From NCBI GenBank assembly GCA_030526505.1, contig JAUNCR010000018.1, positions 1-32,140 of the forward strand: a DNA stretch of 32,140 bases, in the 5' to 3' direction. Every line of letters starts with the position of its first letter. The first letter of the stretch is position 1. The DNA comes from Spirochaetales bacterium. Lineage in GTDB: Bacteria; Spirochaetota; Spirochaetia; Treponematales; Treponemataceae. Below are positions 16,680-23,183 of the stretch, in pieces. Position numbers and translations under genes: made by a program. Below the pieces are notes generated by a model. The model was not told where the DNA came from. It saw only the letters and a list, made by a program, of their open reading frames with translations, and did not search any database.

Positions 16680-16714
16680 GTTCCCTTGGGACGCCTTGGG
16701 AATAAGTTTTTTTT
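16680..16714 (+). terminator. Possible terminator after the solute-binding-like gene
   Basis: TTCCC...GGGAA form a short stem over 12 nt, followed closely by TAAG and eight T. Weaker than the other terminators here. Confidence 0.45.
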
Positions 16715-16731
16715 CCACCACCTTTCGCCCC

Positions 16732-16760
16732 TTGACTCATACTATTAAATGCATTTAAAT
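16732..16760 (+). promoter_or_regulatory. Promoter placed for a leaderless transcript
   Basis: TTGACT (16732-16737), 17 bp, TTAAAT (16755-16760). The -10 ends 7 nt before the ATG at 16768, so transcription should start at or within a base or two of the start codon. No Shine-Dalgarno sequence is present. Confidence 0.65.
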
Positions 16761-16767
16761 TTGCATC

Positions 16768-17511
16768 ATGATAGTTGAAAAGAAAGAGATTGTTGAACTT
16801 CAGAAACACATCGAACGCAAGATTAATGAAATGAATCTGTCTCCAAAGCCTGATTCGGCAAAGATTTTTGACCTGAACATGCTTGATTCAAACATTTCCC
16901 TCTTTCTTTTGGGCGCAGAATTCAGGGACGGTCCCCTTGAACTTACAGCAAAGGATAAGCTTATCATAGACGCCCTCCGCTCCTTCAGGAATGCATCCGT
17001 TAAGGAAATGGACCTTGCAGACGTGGCCAACGACATTGCCCTTGCTGCAACAGAAATCCTTGACCTCATAAACATACTGGAAGACCGTGTCACCGCAATT
17101 CCGGAAAAAATCTTTACTGACAATGTAAAGGCAAGGCTTGATTCCGCATACGAGGCAATAAGGCAGCTTACAGAACTTAAGAAAACCCAGAAACAGCTTA
17201 TAAAGGAATGGCAGACTTCAGAGATTCCATTACCTTTGACAAACGCCGGAAAACTTCTTGGCCGCGTAAAATCAGAAAAGAAGGCTGCCGCTTCAAGGGA
17301 AAACGGAAAGAAAGGCGGAAGACCCAGAAAGGATGGTTCCGTAAAGGCACCTGCAAAAACTAAGGCTACAGGCAAACCAAAGACGGCTAAGTCTGCAACA
17401 AAGAAAACTGCAGAAAAGTCTGCAACGAAAAAAACCGCAAAGCCTGGAGCAAAGGCCTCTACAAAAAAAACTGTTTCCAAGACTGGTGCAAAAAAATCTA
17501 CAAAGAAATGA
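16768..17511 (+). CDS. Histone H1-like Lys/Ala-rich DNA-binding protein with AT-hook
   Basis: 247 residues. Residues 1-~170 are helical and amphipathic with no motif I can name. At 184-188 there is an AT-hook core (GRPRK in KKGGRPRKDG). Residues ~192-247 are a low-complexity Lys/Ala/Thr/Ser tail with AKTKATGKPKTAKSATKKTA-type repeats, like the C-terminal domain of eukaryotic H1 and of bacterial H1-like proteins (Hc1/BpH1/AlgP). It should bind DNA without strict sequence need and may compact the nucleoid or bias AT-rich promoters. What the N-terminal domain adds is unknown. It stands alone, between a leaderless-type promoter and a terminator. Repetitive tails of this kind often vary in length between strains. 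Confidence 0.8.
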   Translation: MIVEKKEIVELQKHIERKINEMNLSPKPDSAKIFDLNMLDSNISLFLLGAEFRDGPLELTAKDKLIIDALRSFRNASVKEMDLADVANDIALAATEILDLINILEDRVTAIPEKIFTDNVKARLDSAYEAIRQLTELKKTQKQLIKEWQTSEIPLPLTNAGKLLGRVKSEKKAAASRENGKKGGRPRKDGSVKAPAKTKATGKPKTAKSATKKTAEKSATKKTAKPGAKASTKKTVSKTGAKKSTKK

Positions 17512-17525
17512 TTTCTTTACTGGCA

Positions 17526-17565
17526 ATAAAAAAAAGGGATGTTCTTGAGAACATCCCTTTTTTTG
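17526..17565 (+). terminator. Bidirectional intrinsic terminator
   Basis: Stem GGGATGTTC / GAACATCCC with loop TTGA, flanked by eight A on the left and seven to eight T on the right. It can stop transcription from both the H1-like gene and, on the other strand, anything reading out of fabZ. Confidence 0.92.
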
Positions 17566-17571
17566 TTATCA

Positions 17572-17847
17572 CCGGCTCGCAATGACGAATGCGCGGCTAT
17601 TTAGTTGGGCTTTGCCAAGCCGCAGGCTGGCGCCTGCTACCACCAACTCTTCGGCAAAAGCTTTGTGCAAGTAAAACATTACACTCTGTAACTTTTGCCG
17701 CACGGTTGCAAGCAACCGTGATACAGTGCTTAGTTGGCTTTGCCAACTAAACACATGCGGTCGCTGCGCGATCCGCGGCGGTAAGGAAATATATTGAACT
17801 GTGCGCTCGCGCGCACGGCCTAACCATTCAGCTTCTGCGCAATCTAT
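17572..17847. repeat. Cluster of at least five hairpins between the H1-like gene and fabZ
   Basis: No gene is seen. Perfect inverted repeats follow one another: CGGCAAAAG (17652-17660) with CTTTTGCCG (17692-17700); CACGGTTGC-AA-GCAACCGTG (17701-17720); TTAGTTGGC-TTT-GCCAACTAA (17730-17750); GCGGTCGC with GCGATCCGC (17757-17776); GTGCGC-TCGC-GCGCAC (17801-17816). An outer AGTTGG/CCAACT pair is at 17603 and 17643. The ACGGTTGC/GCAACCGT hairpin recurs at 30018-30037, so the parts belong to dispersed families. Confidence 0.75.
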
Positions 17848-18279
17848 TTAGTTTGCTTTCCCTACCAAGCACATCCATTCAGCCTCAGCACAAAGAACAT
17901 CGCCGACGTAGGCTTTGCCAGACTGCTTGATCATCTTTGGGCTTACGCGGAGGTTTGTGATTTCCATGCGAACCTTGTCACCAGGGCGTACCTGGTTGCG
18001 GAACTTTACCTTGTCCAATGTAGCAAAGAAGAACAATGCGCCTTCTTCAAACTTCTTCTGGTAGCTGAGGGCAGCTCCACCAGCCTGTGCCATTGTTTCA
18101 CAGAGGATAACGCCTGGTACTACAGGATATTCTGGAAAGTGTCCCTTAAAGAAGAATTCATTTTCTGTAAATGTGTGTTCGCTAACGCTTCCGTTGTCAT
18201 CGCAGCTGATGATTTCATCTACGAAGAGAAATGGATCACGATGTGGCAAAAGCGATTTGATATCTGTTGTTACTGACAT
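17848..18279 (-). CDS. fabZ: 3-hydroxyacyl-ACP dehydratase FabZ
   Basis: 143 residues. The ATG at 18279 is chosen because AGGAG lies 7 nt upstream; the longer frame runs into a repeat. IKSLLPHRDPFLFVDEI and FFFKGHFPEYPVVPGVILCETMAQAGG are the signature of FabZ, with catalytic His47 and Glu61 in a hotdog fold. It dehydrates (3R)-hydroxyacyl-ACP to trans-2-enoyl-ACP in each round of fatty-acid elongation, in the cytoplasm. It is the last gene of the fabD-fabG-fabF-fabZ series; 103 bp separate it from fabF, most of it a palindromic repeat. Confidence 0.95.
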   Translation of the reverse strand: MSVTTDIKSLLPHRDPFLFVDEIISCDDNGSVSEHTFTENEFFFKGHFPEYPVVPGVILCETMAQAGGAALSYQKKFEEGALFFFATLDKVKFRNQVRPGDKVRMEITNLRVSPKMIKQSGKAYVGDVLCAEAEWMCLVGKAN

Positions 18280-18300
18280 GATTTTACTCCTGAAAAATGC

Positions 18301-18363
18301 GGACCCTTCGACGGAGTTCAGGAATCCTTTGGTCATAGGGTTCCTGAGCCTGTCGAAGGGCCC
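18301..18363. repeat. REP-like palindrome between fabF and fabZ
   Basis: A left arm at 18301-18324 (GGACCCTTCGAC...TTCAGGAA) and a right arm at 18341-18363 (TTCCTGAGCC...GTCGAAGGGCCC) are complementary over most of their length with a 16-nt loop. The CCCTTCGAC...CTCAGG motif resembles REP-type intergenic palindromes found in many bacteria. It lies 21 nt upstream of the fabZ start and could stabilise or cleave the mRNA between the two genes. Confidence 0.85.
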
Positions 18364-18382
18364 TGGATAATTTATATGGTAA

Positions 18383-19627
18383 TTAGTTTACCTTCTTGAA
18401 TACTACGATACCGTTGTGTCCACCGAAACCGAAGTTTCCAGACATTGCAACATTAACTGGCATGTCGAGACCCTTGTTTGGTGTGTAGTTAAGGTCACAT
18501 CCACCTTCTACATCTGGATTGTCAAGGTTGATTGTTGCTGGAATGTAGCTGTCCTGGATTGCCTTAACGCACATAAGTGCTTCGAGGGAACCTGCATTTC
18601 CGAGACAGTGACCTGTCATAGACTTTGTTGAAGAAATGTGGAGGTCCTTTGCTGCATCGCCGAATGCAATGTGGAGCATCTTTGTTTCACCAGAGTCATT
18701 CTTTGATGTTGATGTACCGTGAGCGTTGTAGTATGTAACATCCTTTGGTTCAACACCAGCGTCCTTCATAGCCATTGTCATAGCCTTTGCACCGCAGATT
18801 CCATCTGGATTAGGAGCTGTAAGGTGGTAAGCATCAGAAGATGAACCGTAACCTGCAAGTTCACAGTAAATCTTTGCACCACGAGCCTTAGCGTGTTCAT
18901 ATTCTTCGAGAACGAGGATTGTTGCGCCTTCACCCATGATGAATCCGTCACGGTCCTTGTCGAATGGACGGCAAGCCTTTGAAGGATCATCTGCCCACTT
19001 TGAAGAGAGAGCGTGGAGAACTGTAAATGAAAGTGTACCGAAACCACAGATTGTGCTTTCAGCTCCTCCTGCGAGGATTACATCGTAGCGGCCTGAGCGG
19101 ATTACATCGAGTGCGTTTCCGAGAGCGTCTGTACCAGATGCACAAGCTGTTGCAACTGTGTGTGTTGCACCGTGGAGACCAAACTGAAGGGAAACGTTTG
19201 CTGCTGCTTCATTTGGGATGAGTTCAGGGATTGTCATTGGAGGAACGCGTGTCATTTCTGAAGAAATGTAGCTCTTCATGCTTGCTTCTGTAACATCAAG
19301 ACCACCGATACCAACACCAAGGTAAACAGCTGTATCATCGAGGATATCCTGCTTTCCCATAAGTCCTGAATCATCAAGAGCCTGCTTTGCTGCTGCCACT
19401 GCAAACTGTGTAAATGGAGCCATCTTGCGTGCAGATGCGCTGTCCATGTAGTCTTCAGCCTTGAAGTTCTTTACTTCTGCGCTGTACTTTACCTTGAAAG
19501 GACCTACATCGTACTTTGTTGTTGTTGCGATACCGCACTTGCCAGCCTTAACTCCAGCCCATGTTTCTTCTACTGAATTTCCAAGTGGTGATACACAACC
19601 AAGACCTGTTACTACTACTCTTCTCAT
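18383..19627 (-). CDS. fabF: Beta-ketoacyl-ACP synthase II (FabF)
   Basis: 414 residues. ATG at 19627 with AGGAG upstream; an upstream in-frame ATG lies in the repeat and adds unrelated residues. MRRVVVTGLGCVSPLGNSVE is the typical start. The active-site Cys162 lies in TACASGTDALG; the two catalytic His are in YYNAHGTSTSKNDSGE and KSMTGHCLGNAGS; GNFGFGGHNG is the end glycine motif. It condenses malonyl-ACP with a growing acyl-ACP. All key residues are intact. The 291-bp gap between fabG and fabF carries a hairpin element and no acyl-carrier-protein gene, which often lies next to fabF. Confidence 0.96.
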   Translation of the reverse strand: MRRVVVTGLGCVSPLGNSVEETWAGVKAGKCGIATTTKYDVGPFKVKYSAEVKNFKAEDYMDSASARKMAPFTQFAVAAAKQALDDSGLMGKQDILDDTAVYLGVGIGGLDVTEASMKSYISSEMTRVPPMTIPELIPNEAAANVSLQFGLHGATHTVATACASGTDALGNALDVIRSGRYDVILAGGAESTICGFGTLSFTVLHALSSKWADDPSKACRPFDKDRDGFIMGEGATILVLEEYEHAKARGAKIYCELAGYGSSSDAYHLTAPNPDGICGAKAMTMAMKDAGVEPKDVTYYNAHGTSTSKNDSGETKMLHIAFGDAAKDLHISSTKSMTGHCLGNAGSLEALMCVKAIQDSYIPATINLDNPDVEGGCDLNYTPNKGLDMPVNVAMSGNFGFGGHNGIVVFKKVN

Positions 19628-19654
19628 AATATTATCTCCTAATCTCATAGTTAT

Positions 19655-19795
19655 GGAAAAAGCACTCCCATTGAGAACCGTGCCAAGCCTGCTCCGGTGT
19701 TCCCTGTCCACCCGTAAGGCTGAGGGCTTCACCCTCAGAATCCGCGTGGGTCACAAGTCGCATTTTGTCACGAACCTCAATTCCGCACTTTTTCC
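19655..19795. repeat. Dispersed hairpin element, copy 1 (upstream of fabF)
   Basis: About 141 bp. Ends GGAAAAAG (19655-19662) and CTTTTTCC (19788-19795) are complementary. Conserved inner blocks are GAACCGTGCCAAGCCTGCTC and, near the other end, CAAGTCGCATTTTGTCACGA. The centre is a hairpin CTGAGGG-CTTCA-CCCTCAG (19720-19738). In the transcript it ends about 15 nt before the fabF ribosome-binding site. Confidence 0.8.
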
Positions 19796-19918
19796 GTCGT
19801 ATATTATTTGTCGATACCATTATTTCGTTTTAAGGAAATAAAGTAATCTTCATTCTTAAAAAGAAACGAGGCGAAGCCAAGTTTCTTTTAAATCCATAAT
19901 TATGAATTGCTTAAGTGC

Positions 19919-20659
19919 TTAAGCTCCCATTCCGCCGTCTACGCCGATTACCTGACCTGTAATGTATGTTGAAAGGTCGCTGCCGAGGAACAATGCTGCG
20001 TTAGCAATGTCTTCTGGCTGACCTGCTCTCTTGAGAGGAATCTTTTCTGCCATTGCTGCCTTTACTTCATCCTTAAGAACATTTGTCATGTCTGTTTCGA
20101 TGAATCCAGGTGCGATTGCATTTACGCGAACACCGCGGCTTCCAACTTCTGCTGCAAGTGACTTGCTGTATGCAATTACGCCACCCTTTGATGCAGAATA
20201 GTTAACCTGTCCGCCGTTACCGTGGATACCAACGATGGAAGACATGTTGATGATTGAACCTGTGCGCTTTCTGATCATGTCGTTTGAAACAATCTGAGAA
20301 ATAAGGAACACTGATGTAAGGTTGATGCGGAGAACATCGTCCCAGTCTTCCTTCTTCATTCTGAATGAAAGACCGTCGCGTGTAATTCCTGCGTTGTTTA
20401 CAAGAACATCAAATCCACCTGCTTCTGCAAGTGCTGCCTTAACAATTTCTGTCACCTGTTCTGCATTTCCAACATCTGCATAGATTTCATGGAATGCAAC
20501 TCCGTTTTCCTTTGCAAGGGCTTCGAGAGCATCCTTGTTTGCAGAAGGCTTTGAACAAAGTCCCCATACTTCACAACCGTTCTTAAGATAAACTTCTACA
20601 ATAGCCTTTCCGATTCCGCGTGAAGAACCAGTGATTAAAGCTTTCTTTCCTTTAAGCAT
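19919..20659 (-). CDS. fabG: 3-oxoacyl-ACP reductase FabG
   Basis: 246 residues, ATG preceded by GGAGG. A short-chain dehydrogenase with the NADPH loop TGSSRGIG (10-17), NNAG (88-91), Ser140, Tyr154 and Lys158 (NYSASK) as the catalytic triad, and the C-terminal GQVIGVDGGMGA typical of FabG. It reduces 3-oxoacyl-ACP to (3R)-hydroxyacyl-ACP with NADPH. Length and all motifs fit FabG closely; the fab context removes most doubt among SDR relatives. The hairpin element copy 2 ends immediately before the ribosome-binding site, so its translation or mRNA may be controlled by that structure. Confidence 0.95.
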   Translation of the reverse strand: MLKGKKALITGSSRGIGKAIVEVYLKNGCEVWGLCSKPSANKDALEALAKENGVAFHEIYADVGNAEQVTEIVKAALAEAGGFDVLVNNAGITRDGLSFRMKKEDWDDVLRINLTSVFLISQIVSNDMIRKRTGSIINMSSIVGIHGNGGQVNYSASKGGVIAYSKSLAAEVGSRGVRVNAIAPGFIETDMTNVLKDEVKAAMAEKIPLKRAGQPEDIANAALFLGSDLSTYITGQVIGVDGGMGA

Positions 20660-20670
20660 TTAAAACCTCC

Positions 20671-20813
20671 AAAAACATATGCTCCCATAAAGAACCCTGC
20701 CAAGCCTGCTCTGGTGCTCCCTTTCCACTTTTAAGGCTGGGGACTTGGCCCCAGATTTTCTGATGGGTCGCAAGTCGCAGTTTGTCAGGAACCTTTATTC
20801 CGCATATGTTTTT
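20671..20813. repeat. Dispersed hairpin element, copy 2 (abuts the fabG ribosome-binding site)
   Basis: 143 bp with perfect 12-bp inverted ends AAAAACATATGC (20671-20682) and GCATATGTTTTT (20802-20813). Inner blocks match copy 1 (GAACCCTGCCAAGCCTGCTC; CAAGTCGCAGTTTGTCAGGA). The central hairpin is CTGGGG-ACTTGG-CCCCAG, which pairs although its sequence differs from copy 1. In the fabG transcript the closing arm ends in U5 and touches GGAGG with no spacer. Confidence 0.85.
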
Positions 20814-20897
20814 AACTTTTATGTTTAATGAGAAAAACTCTTTATGGTTCTTCCCACAAAATCTTGGGATGAGAGAGAATCACACCCCAACCGTATA

Positions 20898-21854
20898 TTA
20901 CAAGCTGCTGATTGTTTCTGCTGTGTTTACAGGTGTTGCTGCGATTCCGGCGCCGAATTCTGTCTGGCCCCAGAGACCTGCAAGAACCTTTCCTGGACCT
21001 ACTTCAAGAACTGCAGAGTTTTCGATTCCGTCTTCCTTGATTACGCCTGCAAGGCAAGCTTCTTCGTCTGTCCAGAGAACTGGGTGTGTAAGGTGGAGAA
21101 CGGCAGCCTTCTTTGCCTGGTCGCCGTCAAGTACCTTTCCGCCTGTTACGTTAGAGAAGAGGTTGATTTTTGGATCGTTGAATTTAACGTCTGCAAGGAA
21201 CTTTTCGAATTCAACTGCAGCATCCTGCATGAGTGGTGAGTGGAATGGACCTGCTACCTTAAGGCGAACTGCACGGCGAGCACCTGCATCCTTTGCAGCT
21301 GCTTCAACCTTGTCGAGTGCGTCGAAAGTTCCGCTTACTACTGTCTGCTTGTCGCTGTTCATGTTTGCAGCGTATGCATCTTCGATTGGTTCTACGAGAG
21401 CCTTAACCTGATCCTGTGAAAGACCAAGAACAGCTGTCATTCCAGGTGCACGACCTTCGCTCTTAGCTGCGATTTCTTCGCAAACCTTCTGCATGATGAT
21501 ACCGCGCTGGCGAACAACCTTGATTACATCTTCGAATGAAAGAACGCCTGCTGCGTAAAGTGCTGGGAATTCACCGAGGGAGAATCCCATTGCAGAAGAA
21601 GGTTCAATTCCCTTTTCCTTGAGAGCTGCCATTGTTGCCAATGAAGCTGCTGTAATTGCAATCTGGCTGTTGTCGCTTCTTGCGAGATCTTCTGGAGTTG
21701 ATTCCCACAAAAGTTTTGCCATATCAAGACCAGTGATAGCTGAAATGTCATCAATCACTTTTTTAGCTGCAGGAGAACTCTCTGCAATATCCTTAGCCAT
21801 ACCAGGTGCCTGTGCTCCCTGTCCTGGGAACAAAAATGCATACTTCTTTGACAT
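20898..21854 (-). CDS. fabD: Malonyl-CoA:ACP transacylase FabD
   Basis: 318 residues. ATG at 21854 preceded by GAGG; the ATG four codons upstream is within that site. KYAFLFPGQGAQAPGMA is the standard start; the nucleophile Ser92 is in GFSLGEFPAL and the catalytic His in VAGPFHSPLM. The usual motif is GHSLGE; here the residue before the serine is Phe, a visible change. It loads malonyl groups onto ACP to feed fatty-acid elongation. It is the first gene after a near-consensus promoter and probably leads the fab transcript. No fabH, acpP or enoyl reductase gene is in the window. Confidence 0.95.
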   Translation of the reverse strand: MSKKYAFLFPGQGAQAPGMAKDIAESSPAAKKVIDDISAITGLDMAKLLWESTPEDLARSDNSQIAITAASLATMAALKEKGIEPSSAMGFSLGEFPALYAAGVLSFEDVIKVVRQRGIIMQKVCEEIAAKSEGRAPGMTAVLGLSQDQVKALVEPIEDAYAANMNSDKQTVVSGTFDALDKVEAAAKDAGARRAVRLKVAGPFHSPLMQDAAVEFEKFLADVKFNDPKINLFSNVTGGKVLDGDQAKKAAVLHLTHPVLWTDEEACLAGVIKEDGIENSAVLEVGPGKVLAGLWGQTEFGAGIAATPVNTAETISSL

Positions 21855-21884
21855 AATTAACCTCATAATAAAAGTTTAGTATAT

Positions 21885-21914
21885 TTATTATGACAAAAAC
21901 AGAAAAAATGTCAA
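21885..21914 (-). promoter_or_regulatory. Promoter of fabD (fab cluster)
   Basis: On the minus strand TTGACA (21909-21914) and TAATAA (21885-21890) are 18 bp apart, about 30 nt upstream of the ATG. No FapR- or FabT-like palindrome is evident. Confidence 0.7.
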
Positions 21915-21934
21915 GTAGAAACTAGAATAGGTCA

Positions 21935-22104
21935 TAATCATGAAATGATATTTTATATAAAAGGCGGGTCCCAGCGACGGAAAAATCAGGAGTGGTGCTC
22001 CCGGTTTCACTGCTTAAGCCTAACGGCCCTTGTCCTCTTGACCGGGTCCTCCCTCCTGCATTTTTCCTGCGTCCCACCCATCTTTTAATTTCATTTCATG
22101 ATTA
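21935..22104. repeat. Large imperfect palindrome (about 170 bp)
   Basis: The left arm begins TAATCATGAAATGA (21935-21948) and the right arm ends TCATTTCATGATTA (22091-22104). Between them the arms keep pairing with gaps: AAAAG.CGGGTCCCAGCGACGG and GGAAAAATCAGGAG on the left against CTCCTGCATTTTTCC and TGCGTCCCACCC on the right, with an inner CCCGGT/ACCGGG pair. No gene lies inside. It resembles a foldback or MITE-like element. Its right arm is reused in the tandem repeat that follows. Confidence 0.8.
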
Positions 22105-22452
22105 CATTCATTGCTAATGCCTGACATTTTTAGTGACTACGGGGATGTCGCAAAGTCGCAGGTTTTCCGAACCCTGTCTACGCATGTTTTCAGGCTCTTT
22201 AGGTTCATTTCTGCTTGATATTTATTTTTTGCATAGGATTCCTGCGTCCCACCCATCTTTTAATTTCATTTCATGATTACATTCATTGCTAATACCTGAC
22301 ATTTTTAGTGACTACGGGGATGTCGCAAAGTCGCAGGTTTCCCGAACCCTGACTACGCATGTTTTCAGGCTTTTTAGGTTTATTCTGCTTGATATTTATT
22401 TTTGACTGGGATTCCTGCGTCCCACCCATCTTTTAATTTCATTTCATGATTA
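22064..22452. repeat. Tandem repeat, 2.2 copies of a ~174-bp unit
   Basis: Units start at 22064, 22239 and 22412 (periods 175 and 173). Each begins TTCCTGCGTCCCACCCATC; the first two run through a block containing GATGTCGCAAAGTCGCAGG, GAACCCTG and CTACGCATG, and the third stops after about 40 bp. Copies differ by scattered point changes. The GTCGCA...GAACC...CGCATG part is related to the right half of the hairpin element near fabF/fabG. No open frame of note. Confidence 0.9.
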
Positions 22453-22493
22453 GAGTTATTGCGATTATTTGGGATTTTTTTTACAGACTACAG

Positions 22494-22562
22494 TCATGCT
22501 GAACTCGTTTCAGCATCTATTTGTGAAGTATTATACGGATCCCGAAATAAATTCGGGATGAC
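22494..22562. repeat. Paired short palindromes of a dispersed type
   Basis: ATGCTGAA-CTCGT-TTCAGCAT and, 30 nt on, ATCCCGAA-ATAAA-TTCGGGAT are two perfect 8-bp stems, flanked by GTC and GAC so that the pair itself is a larger inverted pattern. The form GTCATGCTGAA/TTCGGGATGAC is a common style of intergenic repeat. Confidence 0.7.
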
Positions 22563-22605
22563 AAGACCTTCACCAACACCATCTACGCACATAACCATTT
22601 AAAAT

Positions 22606-22633
22606 GAAAAAAGCTCCCGATGTAGGGAGCTTT
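22606..22633 (-). terminator. Intrinsic terminator of the ptsN-like gene
   Basis: On the minus strand AAAGCTCCC / GGGAGCTTT with loop TACAT(C) is followed by four more T. It lies 18 bp after the stop codon. Confidence 0.92.
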
Positions 22634-22651
22634 CACTGATGCAACCAAGAA

Positions 22652-23098
22652 CTATTCTGTAAGGATCTTGATTACTTCTGCCTTGTCCTGTGTGTTGAGG
22701 ATCTGGGCACGCTTGTCTGCTGACTTGAAAAGAAGGCTTACTTCAGCAAGGAACTGAAGGTGTGGGCCTGTCTTGTTTACAGGAGACAATGTCATGATGA
22801 AGATACGACATGGTTCGCTGTCAAGGCTGTCAAAGTCTACAGGATTGTCTGAAACACCGATACAAGCCACGAGATCAGAAACTGTGTCTGTCTTTCCGTG
22901 TGGAATTGCAATTCCGTGCTTCATGCCAGTTGACATCTTGCGTTCACGATCGAGTACGCATTCCTTTGCAGATGCTTTATCTGTAACCTTTCCTGCCTTT
23001 ACAAGGATTTCAAGGAGTTCGTCGATGATTTCTTCTTTTGAAATACCCTTCAAGTGAAGGTCTACTGTTTCAGGTGTTAATACTGTTCTTAAGTCCAT
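22652..23098 (-). CDS. ptsN: PTS EIIA protein of the nitrogen/fructose type (PtsN-like)
   Basis: 148 residues. The ATG at 23098 begins MDLRTVLTPETVDLHLKG. The phosphorylation site is His67 in MKHGIAIPHGKT; VACIGVSDNPVDFDSLD and RIFIMTLSPVNKTGPHLQFLAEVSLL are the standard EIIA-Ntr/Fru strands and helices. No EIIB or EIIC domain is attached and no sugar permease is nearby, which favours a regulatory PtsN over a sugar-uptake EIIA. In spirochaetes such proteins receive phosphate from HPr or NPr and modulate carbon/nitrogen or K+ functions; the target here is unknown. It has its own promoter, placed 6 nt before the ATG, and no Shine-Dalgarno sequence. Confidence 0.9.
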   Translation of the reverse strand: MDLRTVLTPETVDLHLKGISKEEIIDELLEILVKAGKVTDKASAKECVLDRERKMSTGMKHGIAIPHGKTDTVSDLVACIGVSDNPVDFDSLDSEPCRIFIMTLSPVNKTGPHLQFLAEVSLLFKSADKRAQILNTQDKAEVIKILTE

Positions 23099-23104
23099 GA
23101 CTAT

Positions 23105-23133
23105 ATTTTATTTTCCTACTACTAAATTGTCAA
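23105..23133 (-). promoter_or_regulatory. Near-consensus promoter of ptsN, leaderless geometry
   Basis: On the minus strand TTGACA (23128-23133), 17 bp, TAAAAT (23105-23110). Only six nt (23099-23104) separate the -10 from the ATG, so the first base of the RNA should be about the A of the start codon. Confidence 0.82.
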
Positions 23134-23183
23134 GGGAAATAGGGCGTCATCAGAAACCTTTTTTTCGGAACTGGATTTGTCTT

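Noticed and set aside
16800-17480. 226-codon Phe/Ala-rich frame on the minus strand
   Set aside because: Antisense shadow of the Lys/Ala-rich H1-like gene; composition follows from complementing AAG/GCA codons.
19628-19918. Search for an acpP gene in the fabG-fabF gap
   Set aside because: No frame with the DSL phosphopantetheine motif; the space is taken by the hairpin element.
22064-22452. Direct repeats that might be a CRISPR array
   Set aside because: The unit is ~174 bp and nearly identical throughout; there is no short repeat/unique spacer alternation and no cas gene.
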